From positions 61,069 to 125,068 of the forward strand of contig NZ_JAFRGN010000008.1 of assembly GCF_017433805.1 (NCBI RefSeq): a stretch of DNA of 64,000 nt. Reading direction: 5' to 3'. Positions 28,301 to 36,685 of this stretch are shown here, one piece after another. Positions within the stretch are counted from its first letter, which is position 1. Each line of letters begins with the position of its first letter. The notes beneath the pieces were generated by a model, which worked only from the letters and a program-made list of their open reading frames with translations, was not told where the DNA came from and did not search any database. Made by a program: the position numbers and the translations under genes. The stretch comes from Butyrivibrio sp. GTDB taxonomy: Bacteria > Bacillota > Clostridia > Lachnospirales > Lachnospiraceae.

Positions 28301-29204
28301 TTACGTCCTTAACATATTCTTTTTTATCAGGGTTAACGGAATCGTCCTTCTTTGCTGGAAGTCTGCCAAAAGAAATTCCGCGAAGCCCGTCGAATAGCTG
28401 GTCGTAGGTATTATATCGCAAAGCCGCAGAAATACTGGATTTGTCCGCATCAAGGGTATCCCCATACATATATGGGCCATCACTCTCGCAGCAAATCTTT
28501 TCCACAGCCTCTATAGAAGCTACTATCTCTTCAAGCTGAGCCTTTGTCTTGTCTACACAGGCCTTAACCCAGGAAAGCTCGTCAAATTCAGCGCCATCAA
28601 TCTGATAATCTCTGGCCCTTTCATTGATCCAGTCCTCAGGCCATGGCATACTCATGGCAAACTTGTAGAGCTCTGAAATATATCCTTCGACTTTCTTGTC
28701 GTTGCTACCTGTACTAAAGTATTCCATGCAAAAGAGAAAGTCGCTGTTCTCACCTTCATGGCACTTGGCATACTCTTCCTCTAACATATCCTGCATTACA
28801 TCTTCCTGAAGAAGACGCAGCTCGCCATCGTCACCAACTCTAAAGGAAGGATCGATGCCAATAGTGTTAAAGTTGTTCCTAAGGACATACTGACAGAAGG
28901 AGTCGATGGTAGTTATCTGAGCATTGTGAATCAGAGTCTCCTGCTTCTGAAGATGCTTATTATCAGGCTCTTCCTGCAGCTTGTTTTGAATAGCTATTGT
29001 TATCTTTTCCTTCATCTGAGAAGCTGCAGCCTTGGTAAAGGTCACCACAAGAAGATGATCAATGTCTATACCTTCATTGATCATCTGAATGATTCGCTCT
29101 ACAAGGACAGCTGTCTTACCTGAGCCAGCTGCTGCAGATACTAATATGTTACAGTCCCTTGCATCGATGACTGCCTGTTGTTCTTCTGTAAATTTAACCG
29201 CCAT
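25335..29204 (-). CDS. addA: ATP-dependent helicase/nuclease subunit A
   Basis: 1289 residues, the usual length for AddA. The N-terminal helicase has Walker A AAAGSGKTAVL near residue 25, DEYQDSNNVQ, GDVKQSIYKFR, HKSKGLEFPVVF and YVALTRAKEKL. The C-terminal RecB-type nuclease has GTAYHRIME and then GIIDAWF...MDYKTDKV with the catalytic D and K. GGAGG precedes the ATG, and the gene overlaps addB by 11 bases. AddAB processes double-strand breaks for RecA-dependent repair, replacing RecBCD in Firmicutes. Confidence 0.95.
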   Translation of the reverse strand: MAVKFTEEQQAVIDARDCNILVSAAAGSGKTAVLVERIIQMINEGIDIDHLLVVTFTKAAASQMKEKITIAIQNKLQEEPDNKHLQKQETLIHNAQITTIDSFCQYVLRNNFNTIGIDPSFRVGDDGELRLLQEDVMQDMLEEEYAKCHEGENSDFLFCMEYFSTGSNDKKVEGYISELYKFAMSMPWPEDWINERARDYQIDGAEFDELSWVKACVDKTKAQLEEIVASIEAVEKICCESDGPYMYGDTLDADKSSISAALRYNTYDQLFDGLRGISFGRLPAKKDDSVNPDKKEYVKDVRDKVKKAISNMVEKYFALPSETIVDQMALCDRAVKELCRLTIRYKQLFDEKKRERQLIDFSDMEHFALQILVNHPSDEESQGKSSQEIIDMCTPSTVALEYRDYYKEVLIDEYQDSNNVQELILRSISGDIPDKSERFMVGDVKQSIYKFRLARPEIFMEKLGTYDKAVTAKDRRIDLHKNFRSRKEVLEATNYIFEKIMGPDLGSVDYDEDARLVTGAEYPDPTYGVSPELIMFESSSDNEALSNYDAREKEALVIAERIHQLREEDPNLQYKDIVILLRSLSGWDDVFKKILEDQGIPTYIESKSGYFEAYEVAVILELLTIIDNPSQDIPLVSVMHSPIGGFTDEDLARLRVMVDSDEKAALEDSFYYGLKTVIGSSSGLGLNVVAGINSGVDENLWEKLTSFLEFVEDMRTLSVYTPVHELLQHILDETGFDKYCLAMPAGNQRKANLDQLLSRALSFEKTSFKGLFHFVRYIEHMKLVDVDYGEAGIIDENADVVRIMSIHKSKGLEFPVVFVSGLTKGFNKMDTQGDLIADMDLGIGVKCINSELRVKYDTLKRLIVADKMITDSLGEELRVLYVALTRAKEKLILTAAVKKLFDKVSKTIRSLPTIMGKDKLLPYSVRAGAENYFDLVLSSVLRHPEFAKAVGALDIPEDLFKGYIESDVPDFSFIFLQDEKIAGDMLKREVLGSSKRQELMDGIRTYQGDLASRLKEKFDAQYPYEYLKGLFTKTTVTELKKHKLEEMGEVFGHSADYAQDRDDDLIVTDMQGEIPGDTEANAENADRKPVKRLTGAERGTAYHRIMEILDEDIFGNEDFMEAAEKARATVAKENAEGPGEVSKKIYSWMQLQHKKGMIPEEYVSSVWSPDVTVFLSSELGQRMGRAYRRGELVREKPFMMGIPASDLDDKYPSDEMVLIQGIIDAWFIEDGQIVLMDYKTDKVSEGQELIDRYSIQLELYKRALESATDMKVKEVLIYAFALSETIKLF

Positions 29205-32200
29205 TTCTTATAGCCTCCATGGCTGCTCCCTCATCCATATCAAGCTGCCTTGTTTCATAGCCAGGAATCTTGTTGTCATATCCGCAGATTGTTCTGTACT
29301 GGCAATAAGTACAGGAATTCCTGCCACCAGCTTCATACGGATTAACCTCTATGTCACCACTTAGGATTCTGGTTCCAAACTCTCTGATCTTCTTATTAAC
29401 AAAGCTTGAAACTGCACTGTAATCCTGGTTTGAAATAACCTGAGAGTTCGCAGTGAAGCTTCCATCCTTCTTGTAAGCTACAGGGATGACATCGGACTTA
29501 GCATTTAAGCCTGTATCAAGCAGCTGAATAATATCGTCATTATCACTGACTAATCCGGTCATTCTGAGTTCATCTTTAATAGCTTCATTGATATCATCTG
29601 GTTGCATATCAGCTTTGCCCTCAGCCATTGGATCATCCACATGGTAGTAGAGAATCGCGGCTGGAGCTACATCTTTGCCACCAGAAATTTTCTTTTCCGC
29701 TGCCACAGCCACATTCATGTACATTACAAGCTGAAGCTGCAGTCCATAGTAGAGTGAAGCCACATTGAATTTCTTTTTACCGGATTTAAAATCTATGACT
29801 TTGACATAAACATGATCATCATCTTCGCATAGATCAATTCGGTCAATTCTTCCGTGAAGCTTCATCTGCTCGGTAATATGGGCCTTTTCGTCCTCTGAGA
29901 GAGTAATATTAATTTCATCAAGACTTCCGGCCTCTCTGAAATCCATTTCCACAAAGGCAGGATTGAACTTACCTTTGCTGACCTGATACTTGAGAATTCC
30001 CACCGTTCTGGACAGTATTCTATGTATCCTGTCTATCATGTACTGATTACGGGCATTACTGCGCAAAATGGTATCTCCATAACGGTCGACGCATTCTGTT
30101 AAGGCGCGATTTAATATTGCCTCCGATTCCTGATCACTAAGCTCTCTCCAATCAATCTTCCTGGTCATTATTTCAGAGGTATATTTCTCTAAAATCTCAT
30201 GAAAAACATTTCCAAGGTCAGCCACATCAAAATCGTATTCCTGTCGTTCCTCCAGATGGAGACCATACTTGATAAAGTGCGCATAACAGCAGGAAGCAAA
30301 CAGTTCAAGCCTGCTGACACTATTCTCAAGACTGGCTCCATAAAGGGAAAGAGCAAGCATCTTGGCAAGTAGCTTATTCTCATAGTGTTTGAAGGCTGCA
30401 TCTGTAATGCTGTCTATAAGAGAGTTTGTACCATCATACCCTCCCAGAACTCCCATCAGGGCATACAGCTCATTCTTTTCATCATCACTTATTATGTCTG
30501 TAGCGTATTTTCTAAGAAGCTCCGCTGCATTCATAAGGCTGTCCATTGGAGCCACGTTCTGGCTCTCAAAATCACCTGTTTCCGGGCGTGTTACCTTAAG
30601 CTCCGGATACATCTGGCACAGCTTGGGTACCAAATATGCAGGCCTCTTGGACTTACCTTCAACGTCAAGCTCTGCATAAGACAGGTATAGCTTGTCTGTA
30701 GGCTTTGTAAGGTTCATATACAGATAGAGCCTCTGGATATACATCTGCTGTCTTGGTGTAGGCGCAAGCTCAACTCCCGTGCCCAGATCCACCAGAAACT
30801 GCCTGTCAACGTCAGAAATAATGCCCCCCGTTCCTGTACTGGAAGGAATAGCGCCATCAACTGCTCCAAGGAAAAACAGTAGCTTAATCTCCTTAAGCCT
30901 TGTTCTCTCAATATCTCCAACGATTATTCTGTCCACATCCTGTGGAATAGTGCCAATTTCGATATCGCCAAAGCCAACACTCAGAATATCTCTGTACTCG
31001 GATAGCGTAAGCTCATCTGAACCAATAAGATCTCCTATCTGAGTCAAAAGAGCTATGACCTTGTCATAAATCTGCTCGAATTCTCTGGCCTTTCTCCTAT
31101 CGCCCTTTTGCATAAAGAAATCTCTATATTCAGAGAGCCTCTTACTACTGTCGTTAAGCTCTATTACTTTGAGGATTGCATCAGAAATCTCTTTTGCAGT
31201 AGCTTTTTTGACCTTGAATAAAGGCGCAAGCTCTTCAGTAATGCGTACTCTCATGGACTCAAGCTGCTCCATGATAGCCACATCACGCTCAGCAGTATCA
31301 TCTGTTTTTTTATTTTTAGATGCAAATTTCTTTGGCATTCTCCTGGAGAATCTGTCATCCCACTGGCTCTGTCCCCTAATTCCAAGAGCTCTGACATAAT
31401 TGTCCAAAAGATCTGTATCCTCTTTTGAAAAGGCAGTCATGCCACTTCGCATGTAATGGAAAACATCCTCATATTTGTAGCCTGAAATAGCAATTCCAAG
31501 AGCACTTGTTATGTATTCGATAAATGGATTGAGCATCAGACTTGTATTCTGGTCGATATAAACAGGAATGCCAAATCTGTCCGCTGTTCTTGCTATAAGG
31601 TCACTGTATTCATCAAGTGATCCGCAAACAAGCGCAATATCCCTATATGCATATTTACCTGATCTCACAGCCTCAGTGATCTTGAGCATTGCCTGACGAA
31701 CCTCGTTCTCAGGTGTTGATGCCTCGAAGATTTCCAGTCCCTCTGGCTTGTCTTCATATCTTTTGGCGTTATATCTAAAGAGGTTCTCCTCGAGAAATGC
31801 AAGTGATGGATTGCCCTCAAGACGCTTAACATGGTCAGCCTTTATTGTAATGTCGCAGCTTCTGTCTTTGAGTCCTCTCCAGGTATTAAAATCAGGAAGC
31901 GTTCCCACATCCTTCATTTCTTCCTGAGCAAGCTCATATTCAAGCTTTTCAAGGTCGCGAACTGTCTTTTTACTGAGCATGAACAGTTCCTGTTCCTCGA
32001 AGCTATCAGCATAGGCATCCTCATTTGGATCAATTGTGACAGTTACGATGATCTCGTGGGCAGAACGAAGTAATTCCCTGATTACCCTGTACTGAATAGG
32101 TGTAAAGCCTGTGAAACCATCAAAAATGATAACGCTGTTACTGATAAGCCCTGACCTTGGAATTGACTTACATAAAATATCAAGTGTTTCTTCTGTAGTT

Positions 32201-32721
32201 ATGTATTTATCTGCAATGTACTTATGAAACTCAGTGTAAAGAAGTCTTAAATCCTTGAGCTTACTGTTAAGTGCACCTCTTCCAGAGCTCTTTTCCTCCA
32301 AAAGAGCAAGCTCATCGTCTGAGATTCCGTACATCATGAATTCGGATATGGTGGACTTAACCTCATCTATATACCCTGGCTTGTGCATGTTAGGGCCGAT
32401 TACAGGAAGCTTGTCCCCCAGAAGATCGGCTACGCGCCTGAGTATCAGACTCTTTCCCACATCATCAAGCACAGAAAAAGAGCTAAGACCTACTTCCTCA
32501 AATATTCTATGAGAAAGTCGGCCAAAGCTCAGTACGTCGATGTTCATTATGGCATGAGAAGGGTGCATTCTTACTACATCCTTCTGTGTCTGCATTGTAA
32601 ACTGGTCAGGAACTATGATCAGAAAGTCTTTGTCTTTTTCCGCAAAGCTTCTGTCAATGATCTCCTGATAAACTGTGGTGCTCTTACCTGCACCAGAGGC
32701 CCCAAAACAAAACTTAAGCAT
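29194..32721 (-). CDS. addB: ATP-dependent helicase/nuclease subunit B
   Basis: 1175 residues, matching AddB. Walker A GASGAGKST lies at the very N-terminus. The C-terminal nuclease carries the iron-sulfur cysteines: one in ASCCYAHF near residue 810 and three in SCTYCQYRTIC near 1130-1140, as in Bacillus AddB. The nuclease core shows KVIDFKSGKKKF. It lies 22 bp after the GGDEF/EAL gene and overlaps addA, so the three are likely co-transcribed. Confidence 0.95.
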   Translation of the reverse strand: MLKFCFGASGAGKSTTVYQEIIDRSFAEKDKDFLIIVPDQFTMQTQKDVVRMHPSHAIMNIDVLSFGRLSHRIFEEVGLSSFSVLDDVGKSLILRRVADLLGDKLPVIGPNMHKPGYIDEVKSTISEFMMYGISDDELALLEEKSSGRGALNSKLKDLRLLYTEFHKYIADKYITTEETLDILCKSIPRSGLISNSVIIFDGFTGFTPIQYRVIRELLRSAHEIIVTVTIDPNEDAYADSFEEQELFMLSKKTVRDLEKLEYELAQEEMKDVGTLPDFNTWRGLKDRSCDITIKADHVKRLEGNPSLAFLEENLFRYNAKRYEDKPEGLEIFEASTPENEVRQAMLKITEAVRSGKYAYRDIALVCGSLDEYSDLIARTADRFGIPVYIDQNTSLMLNPFIEYITSALGIAISGYKYEDVFHYMRSGMTAFSKEDTDLLDNYVRALGIRGQSQWDDRFSRRMPKKFASKNKKTDDTAERDVAIMEQLESMRVRITEELAPLFKVKKATAKEISDAILKVIELNDSSKRLSEYRDFFMQKGDRRKAREFEQIYDKVIALLTQIGDLIGSDELTLSEYRDILSVGFGDIEIGTIPQDVDRIIVGDIERTRLKEIKLLFFLGAVDGAIPSSTGTGGIISDVDRQFLVDLGTGVELAPTPRQQMYIQRLYLYMNLTKPTDKLYLSYAELDVEGKSKRPAYLVPKLCQMYPELKVTRPETGDFESQNVAPMDSLMNAAELLRKYATDIISDDEKNELYALMGVLGGYDGTNSLIDSITDAAFKHYENKLLAKMLALSLYGASLENSVSRLELFASCCYAHFIKYGLHLEERQEYDFDVADLGNVFHEILEKYTSEIMTRKIDWRELSDQESEAILNRALTECVDRYGDTILRSNARNQYMIDRIHRILSRTVGILKYQVSKGKFNPAFVEMDFREAGSLDEINITLSEDEKAHITEQMKLHGRIDRIDLCEDDDHVYVKVIDFKSGKKKFNVASLYYGLQLQLVMYMNVAVAAEKKISGGKDVAPAAILYYHVDDPMAEGKADMQPDDINEAIKDELRMTGLVSDNDDIIQLLDTGLNAKSDVIPVAYKKDGSFTANSQVISNQDYSAVSSFVNKKIREFGTRILSGDIEVNPYEAGGRNSCTYCQYRTICGYDNKIPGYETRQLDMDEGAAMEAIRNGG

Positions 32722-32743
32722 TCCCCAATCCCGCTTCTACTGA

Positions 32744-34888
32744 TTATTTTCCATTAATCTTCTCGTCGTTTATCTCATCTGCATATCTGCAACATGAAAT
32801 ATACTTCCACCTGTCATTATAATAGAAAGGCAATATCATGTACATCTGCATTCTGCCCTTGTCATTTGGAATTGCAGAATGATAGTAATCAACCACATAA
32901 TCAGTAGATACTTCTTTTACTCTTTCCCGCACAGTTGTCATGTCATAGAACTTCCTGAAGCGCTCTCTGTCTTCAGGGAACAGATACATGTTGGAATACA
33001 TCTGCACAGCCCTTACGGCATTACTCTCAACATCCGCAACAGCCAACTGATCTCCGTTAAGATAGATGTTTTCAACTGTTCCATCCTCGTCATAAAGATC
33101 AACTCTGAAATACTGATTAAAAACATGAGCCATGGCAACATGTATGCTGTCAGCAAGCTTCTGCTCACTTCCTGTGATAGAAAGATTTCTTGGGACAATG
33201 GCAAAGGCCGCTCTATAGCCTGCTCTTGCGATAAATCTCACCTTCGTAAATACTACATTTCCGTTTATGATAATACTTGCATCGCTTCTGTGATCAGGAT
33301 CTTTTTCTGCTTTTTTAAGAGTATCACGCATTGTATTGTTTTCTGGAACATCGATGTCAAAAGCTCTGGACCCAGCTTCCCCAATGTCTTTTATGGATAC
33401 AGACCTAAGGAATTCATGGTAAGCGTTATTTGCGTACAAAAAGATTATCTTTTCATTATCCACTAATTCCAAAATGGCTATTGGAAGATTGTTATAAACA
33501 TCCATGTTTTTGTCTCGAAGAGGTGTACTTCCAAGGAAATTGATCTCACCTATATCATGGAAATAGTCTGCATACATAATGTCTTCGCAGTTATCAAAAG
33601 AAAAATCATCCGGCCTTACAAACTCATCAAGTGGCTTGGGCTTACCAAAAAGATATCCTTGCAGCCTTTCACAGCCAATTCTCCTAAGGAACTCATACTG
33701 TTCCTGGGTTTCCACGCCTTCTGCAAGAGTATGAATATCCAGCTCTTTTGCCATATTTATTATGGTTGCAAGAATAACTTGTGTTTTCTTATTGGTATCA
33801 AAGGTCCTGAGGAAATCCATGTCAATCTTAAGGACATCAAACTCGTAGACCTTAAGATTATTGAGAGAACTATAGCCGGAGCCAAAGTCATCCATCCAAA
33901 CCTGATAGCCAGAATCCCTGAAGCTCTTGATCTGATCTCCAAGGAAGCTCTCTCCTGAAGCAATTGCACTTTCTGTAATCTCTATATTGAGAAGATTTAC
34001 AGGAATACCATACTTTTCCCTGCACTTATCAATTTCAGTCTTTATGTCACAAAGCTCAAAATCAAGCCTGGAAAGGTTTACAGATACTGGCTCTACAGCC
34101 ATTCCATACTCGATATCTGACTTAAGATCAGCGCACACCTGATCTATGATGTACAGATCAAGCTTATGAACAAGATGAACTTCCTCCAGAACATCTACAA
34201 ATATAGCAGGTGATATCATTCCATAATTTGGATCTATCCATCTTGCAAGGGCCTCATAGCCGCAAACTTTTCCCGTAAGAGCTCTGACTTCTTTTTGGTA
34301 ATAAACCTTGAAATAGTGCTGTTTAAAGGCATTTTCAAAATTATCAATAACATACTGCCTGCGCTCATTTTTCTTTTTAAGCTCATCATCGTAGAAATTG
34401 TATTCTTTATCGTAAACACCAATAATGTCATCGCAGGCAATCTTGGCTCTGTCGATCATGATAACCGGATCAGATTCATCACCTGTAGCCATGTATATTC
34501 CGGCCTTTACGCGCATTCTAAGACCACGCTCATATTTTCTTGCAGCCTCTGATACTGCCTCGAGCTTGGAAATAATGATGCTTTCATCATTTGTTTTAGA
34601 CAGGATAATAAAGTGATCTCCGCCAGTACGCGCTACCAGATCATCAGAAAAGATTTGATGAACTTCCTTGGCAAGTCCCTTGAGGAATTCATTTCCTCCA
34701 GCAAAGCCATATTGCTGATTAAAGGCCTTGAAATTCATCACATTGAGATAGATTATTACAGAAAATCTATTTTCATCTGCGTTTTGAGCATCATTAATAC
34801 GCCTTAATACACCGTAGAGATTAAGGAGTCCAGTTAACTCATCTAAATCTTCTCGTTTTCCGTTTAAAGCGTTGTTTAGCTCGTCCAT
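32744..34888 (-). CDS. GGDEF-EAL protein with C-terminal PAS-like region
   Basis: 714 residues. Domain order is unusual: the GGDEF domain comes first (about 10-165, motif RTGGDHF, changed from GGDEF and so probably not a cyclase). It is followed by EAL (about 185-430: YEALARW, VNLSRLDFEL, NIEITES, MDDFGSGYSSL, LKIDMDF, EGVETQEQ, all needed for hydrolysis). A PAS-like domain (from about 470, LPIAILELVDNEKIIF) and an extra C-terminal region end the protein. CGGAGA precedes the ATG. It is a likely c-di-GMP phosphodiesterase with sensory input at the C-terminus, and the first gene ahead of addBA. Confidence 0.88.
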   Translation of the reverse strand: MDELNNALNGKREDLDELTGLLNLYGVLRRINDAQNADENRFSVIIYLNVMNFKAFNQQYGFAGGNEFLKGLAKEVHQIFSDDLVARTGGDHFIILSKTNDESIIISKLEAVSEAARKYERGLRMRVKAGIYMATGDESDPVIMIDRAKIACDDIIGVYDKEYNFYDDELKKKNERRQYVIDNFENAFKQHYFKVYYQKEVRALTGKVCGYEALARWIDPNYGMISPAIFVDVLEEVHLVHKLDLYIIDQVCADLKSDIEYGMAVEPVSVNLSRLDFELCDIKTEIDKCREKYGIPVNLLNIEITESAIASGESFLGDQIKSFRDSGYQVWMDDFGSGYSSLNNLKVYEFDVLKIDMDFLRTFDTNKKTQVILATIINMAKELDIHTLAEGVETQEQYEFLRRIGCERLQGYLFGKPKPLDEFVRPDDFSFDNCEDIMYADYFHDIGEINFLGSTPLRDKNMDVYNNLPIAILELVDNEKIIFLYANNAYHEFLRSVSIKDIGEAGSRAFDIDVPENNTMRDTLKKAEKDPDHRSDASIIINGNVVFTKVRFIARAGYRAAFAIVPRNLSITGSEQKLADSIHVAMAHVFNQYFRVDLYDEDGTVENIYLNGDQLAVADVESNAVRAVQMYSNMYLFPEDRERFRKFYDMTTVRERVKEVSTDYVVDYYHSAIPNDKGRMQMYMILPFYYNDRWKYISCCRYADEINDEKINGK

Positions 34889-35085
34889 ATTATCTCCGTA
34901 AGAACATAGTTATTCACAAATAATTATAGCATGCATAAAACTTCAAACCGTTTATTGTCTAATTATTTATCGTCTTTTTAGATATACATAATTATTGTGT
35001 ACGTTCTTTTTACAAAACCGCCTATGATTTGACAACGCCTGTAGATGTGCTAACGTTAAATATAGTAAACATAAGGAGTATAAGA

Positions 35086-35649
35086 ATGGATTTCGCAGAA
35101 ATAACAAGTCAGAGTAAACAGGCGGTAAAAGAAATACTACAGGCTGCAGGTCTCAAAAAAGGAGCTATATTTGTTGTGGGCTGTTCATCAAGTGAGATTC
35201 TGGGTGACCAGATCGGAACTGCAACTAATCTTGATTCAGCAAATGCTGTGTATGATGGCATAATACCCACACTTAAGGAGAAAGGCATATTTGTAGCTGC
35301 CCAGTGCTGCGAACACTTAAACCGTGCTCTCGTAGTAGAAAGAGAAGCCATGGAGAAATATGGTTTTGAGCAGGTTAACGCTATTCCTCAGCCAAATCAT
35401 GCCGGCGGCGCCTTTGCCACAGTATGCTATCAGCGCTTTGATGATCCTGTACTTGTTGAGGATATCCAGCAGAAGGCTGACGCAGGAATTGATATAGGTG
35501 GAACCATGATCGGTATGCATATGCACGGCGTTGTAGTTCCTCTTAGAATCTCTCTTCGCAAGATTGGAGAAGCTCCTATCATCTGTGCCCGTCATCGTCC
35601 TAAATATGTCGGCGGCCAAAGAGCTATCTATGATGAGAAGCTGATGTAA
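35086..35649 (+). CDS. UPF0340 / TIGR01440 family protein (YwlG-like)
   Basis: 187 residues from the ATG at 35086, after ATAAGGAG; a longer frame from 35029 has no ribosome site. It matches the conserved YwlG family along its full length: GAIFVVGCSSSEILG, QCCEHLNRALVVE, PNHAGGAFAT, and the C-terminal GMHMHGVVVP and ARHRPKYVGG. The biochemical function of the family is not established. It stands alone between divergent EAL and purine genes. Confidence 0.9.
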   Translation: MDFAEITSQSKQAVKEILQAAGLKKGAIFVVGCSSSEILGDQIGTATNLDSANAVYDGIIPTLKEKGIFVAAQCCEHLNRALVVEREAMEKYGFEQVNAIPQPNHAGGAFATVCYQRFDDPVLVEDIQQKADAGIDIGGTMIGMHMHGVVVPLRISLRKIGEAPIICARHRPKYVGGQRAIYDEKLM

Positions 35650-35725
35650 AGAGGCTACGGATTTTTATATCAGGTGATATTGTTGTTTCGTCTTGATTTT
35701 TTTTATCTGGTATTGTAACTTATAG

Positions 35726-35837
35726 GTGTCCATACAACTGGCGGATAAGTGGGTAACCACATGGGAGTATGGGTAATAATATTGAATGTCGACCGCCTGG
35801 GTAACCGCTTTTAAGAGGATTGCTCAGGCGGTTTTTT
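35726..35837 (+). ncRNA. ZTP (pfl) riboswitch with intrinsic terminator
   Basis: The stem CCATAC (35730-35735) pairs with GTATGG (35767-35772), enclosing ACTGGCGGA, the short hairpin GTGGGTAACCAC and ATGGGAGT. This is followed, after a variable linker, by GACCGCCTGGGTAAC (35791-). These blocks are the consensus of the ZTP riboswitch. The GCCTGGG block can instead pair with CAGGCGGT (35825-35832) ahead of a T-run, giving the expression-platform terminator. ZTP binding should prevent termination and switch on the two purine genes that follow when 10-formyl-folate is short. Confidence 0.9.
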
Positions 35838-35910
35838 GCGTGTGAAGCAGAGCCATGCTTTAGCATTTTCGAGTTTGTGTCTGATTCACACCTTACACTT
35901 AGGAGGCATT

Positions 35911-36618
35911 ATGCAGGAATTAGCAAAAGAAATCAGCAGCACTACTTATCCAGGCAGAGGAATTGTCATCGGTACTACTCCAGATGGCAAATATGCAGCT
36001 TGTGCTTACTTCATCATGGGCAGAAGCGAAAATTCACGTAACAGAGTCTTTGTAGAGGACGGCGAAGGCATCCGCACACAGGCTTTTGATCCATCCAAGA
36101 TGGAAGACCCAAGCCTTATCATCTACGCTCCAGTAAGAGTTCTTGGTAACTCTACAATCGTTACAAACGGAGATCAGACAGATACAGTATACGAGCTCAT
36201 GCAGAAGGGTCAGACCTTCGAGCAGTCTCTTAGAACAAGAGAGTTTGAGCCAGATGCTCCTAACTACACACCTAGAATTTCAGGAATCATGAACGTTGCA
36301 GATGGCAAGTATGATTTTGCTATGTCAATCTTAAAGAGCAATCACGGCGATTCATCATCCTGCCAGCGTTTCACTTATACATACGAAAATCCAAAGGCTG
36401 GTGAGGGCTACTTCATCCACACATACATGGGTGATGGCAATCCACTTCCTAGCTACGAAGGCGAGCCTACACTTGTTAACATCGAAGGTGACATCGATAC
36501 CTTTACAAATAACGTATGGAATGCTTTAAACGCAGATAACAAGGTATCTCTTTTCATAAGATATATTGAAATTGCTACTGGTAAATACGAGAGCAGAATC
36601 ATCAACAAGAACAAATAA
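35911..36618 (+). CDS. IMP cyclohydrolase, PurO-like family
   Basis: 235 residues from the ATG at 35911, after AGGAGG. The sequence matches the stand-alone IMP cyclohydrolase family first known from archaea: YPGRGIVIGTTPDGKYAA, FIMGRSENSRNRVF, FDPSKMEDPSLIIY, NYTPRISGIM. It would close the purine ring from FAICAR to IMP. The bifunctional PurH fusion is absent here; the transformylase is the next gene. Both follow the ZTP riboswitch, which fits this job. A longer upstream frame (35836) would overlap the riboswitch and is rejected. Confidence 0.85.
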   Translation: MQELAKEISSTTYPGRGIVIGTTPDGKYAACAYFIMGRSENSRNRVFVEDGEGIRTQAFDPSKMEDPSLIIYAPVRVLGNSTIVTNGDQTDTVYELMQKGQTFEQSLRTREFEPDAPNYTPRISGIMNVADGKYDFAMSILKSNHGDSSSCQRFTYTYENPKAGEGYFIHTYMGDGNPLPSYEGEPTLVNIEGDIDTFTNNVWNALNADNKVSLFIRYIEIATGKYESRIINKNK

Positions 36619-36685
36619 TTCGGATAACTGACAATAAATTGGAATTTGCTGATTCGAATATATCAGCAATATAAGGAGAAAAGGT

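Noticed and set aside
35836-35910. Longer N-terminus for the IMP cyclohydrolase
   Set aside because: It would start next to the riboswitch terminator and has no ribosome site, whereas AGGAGG precedes the ATG at 35911.
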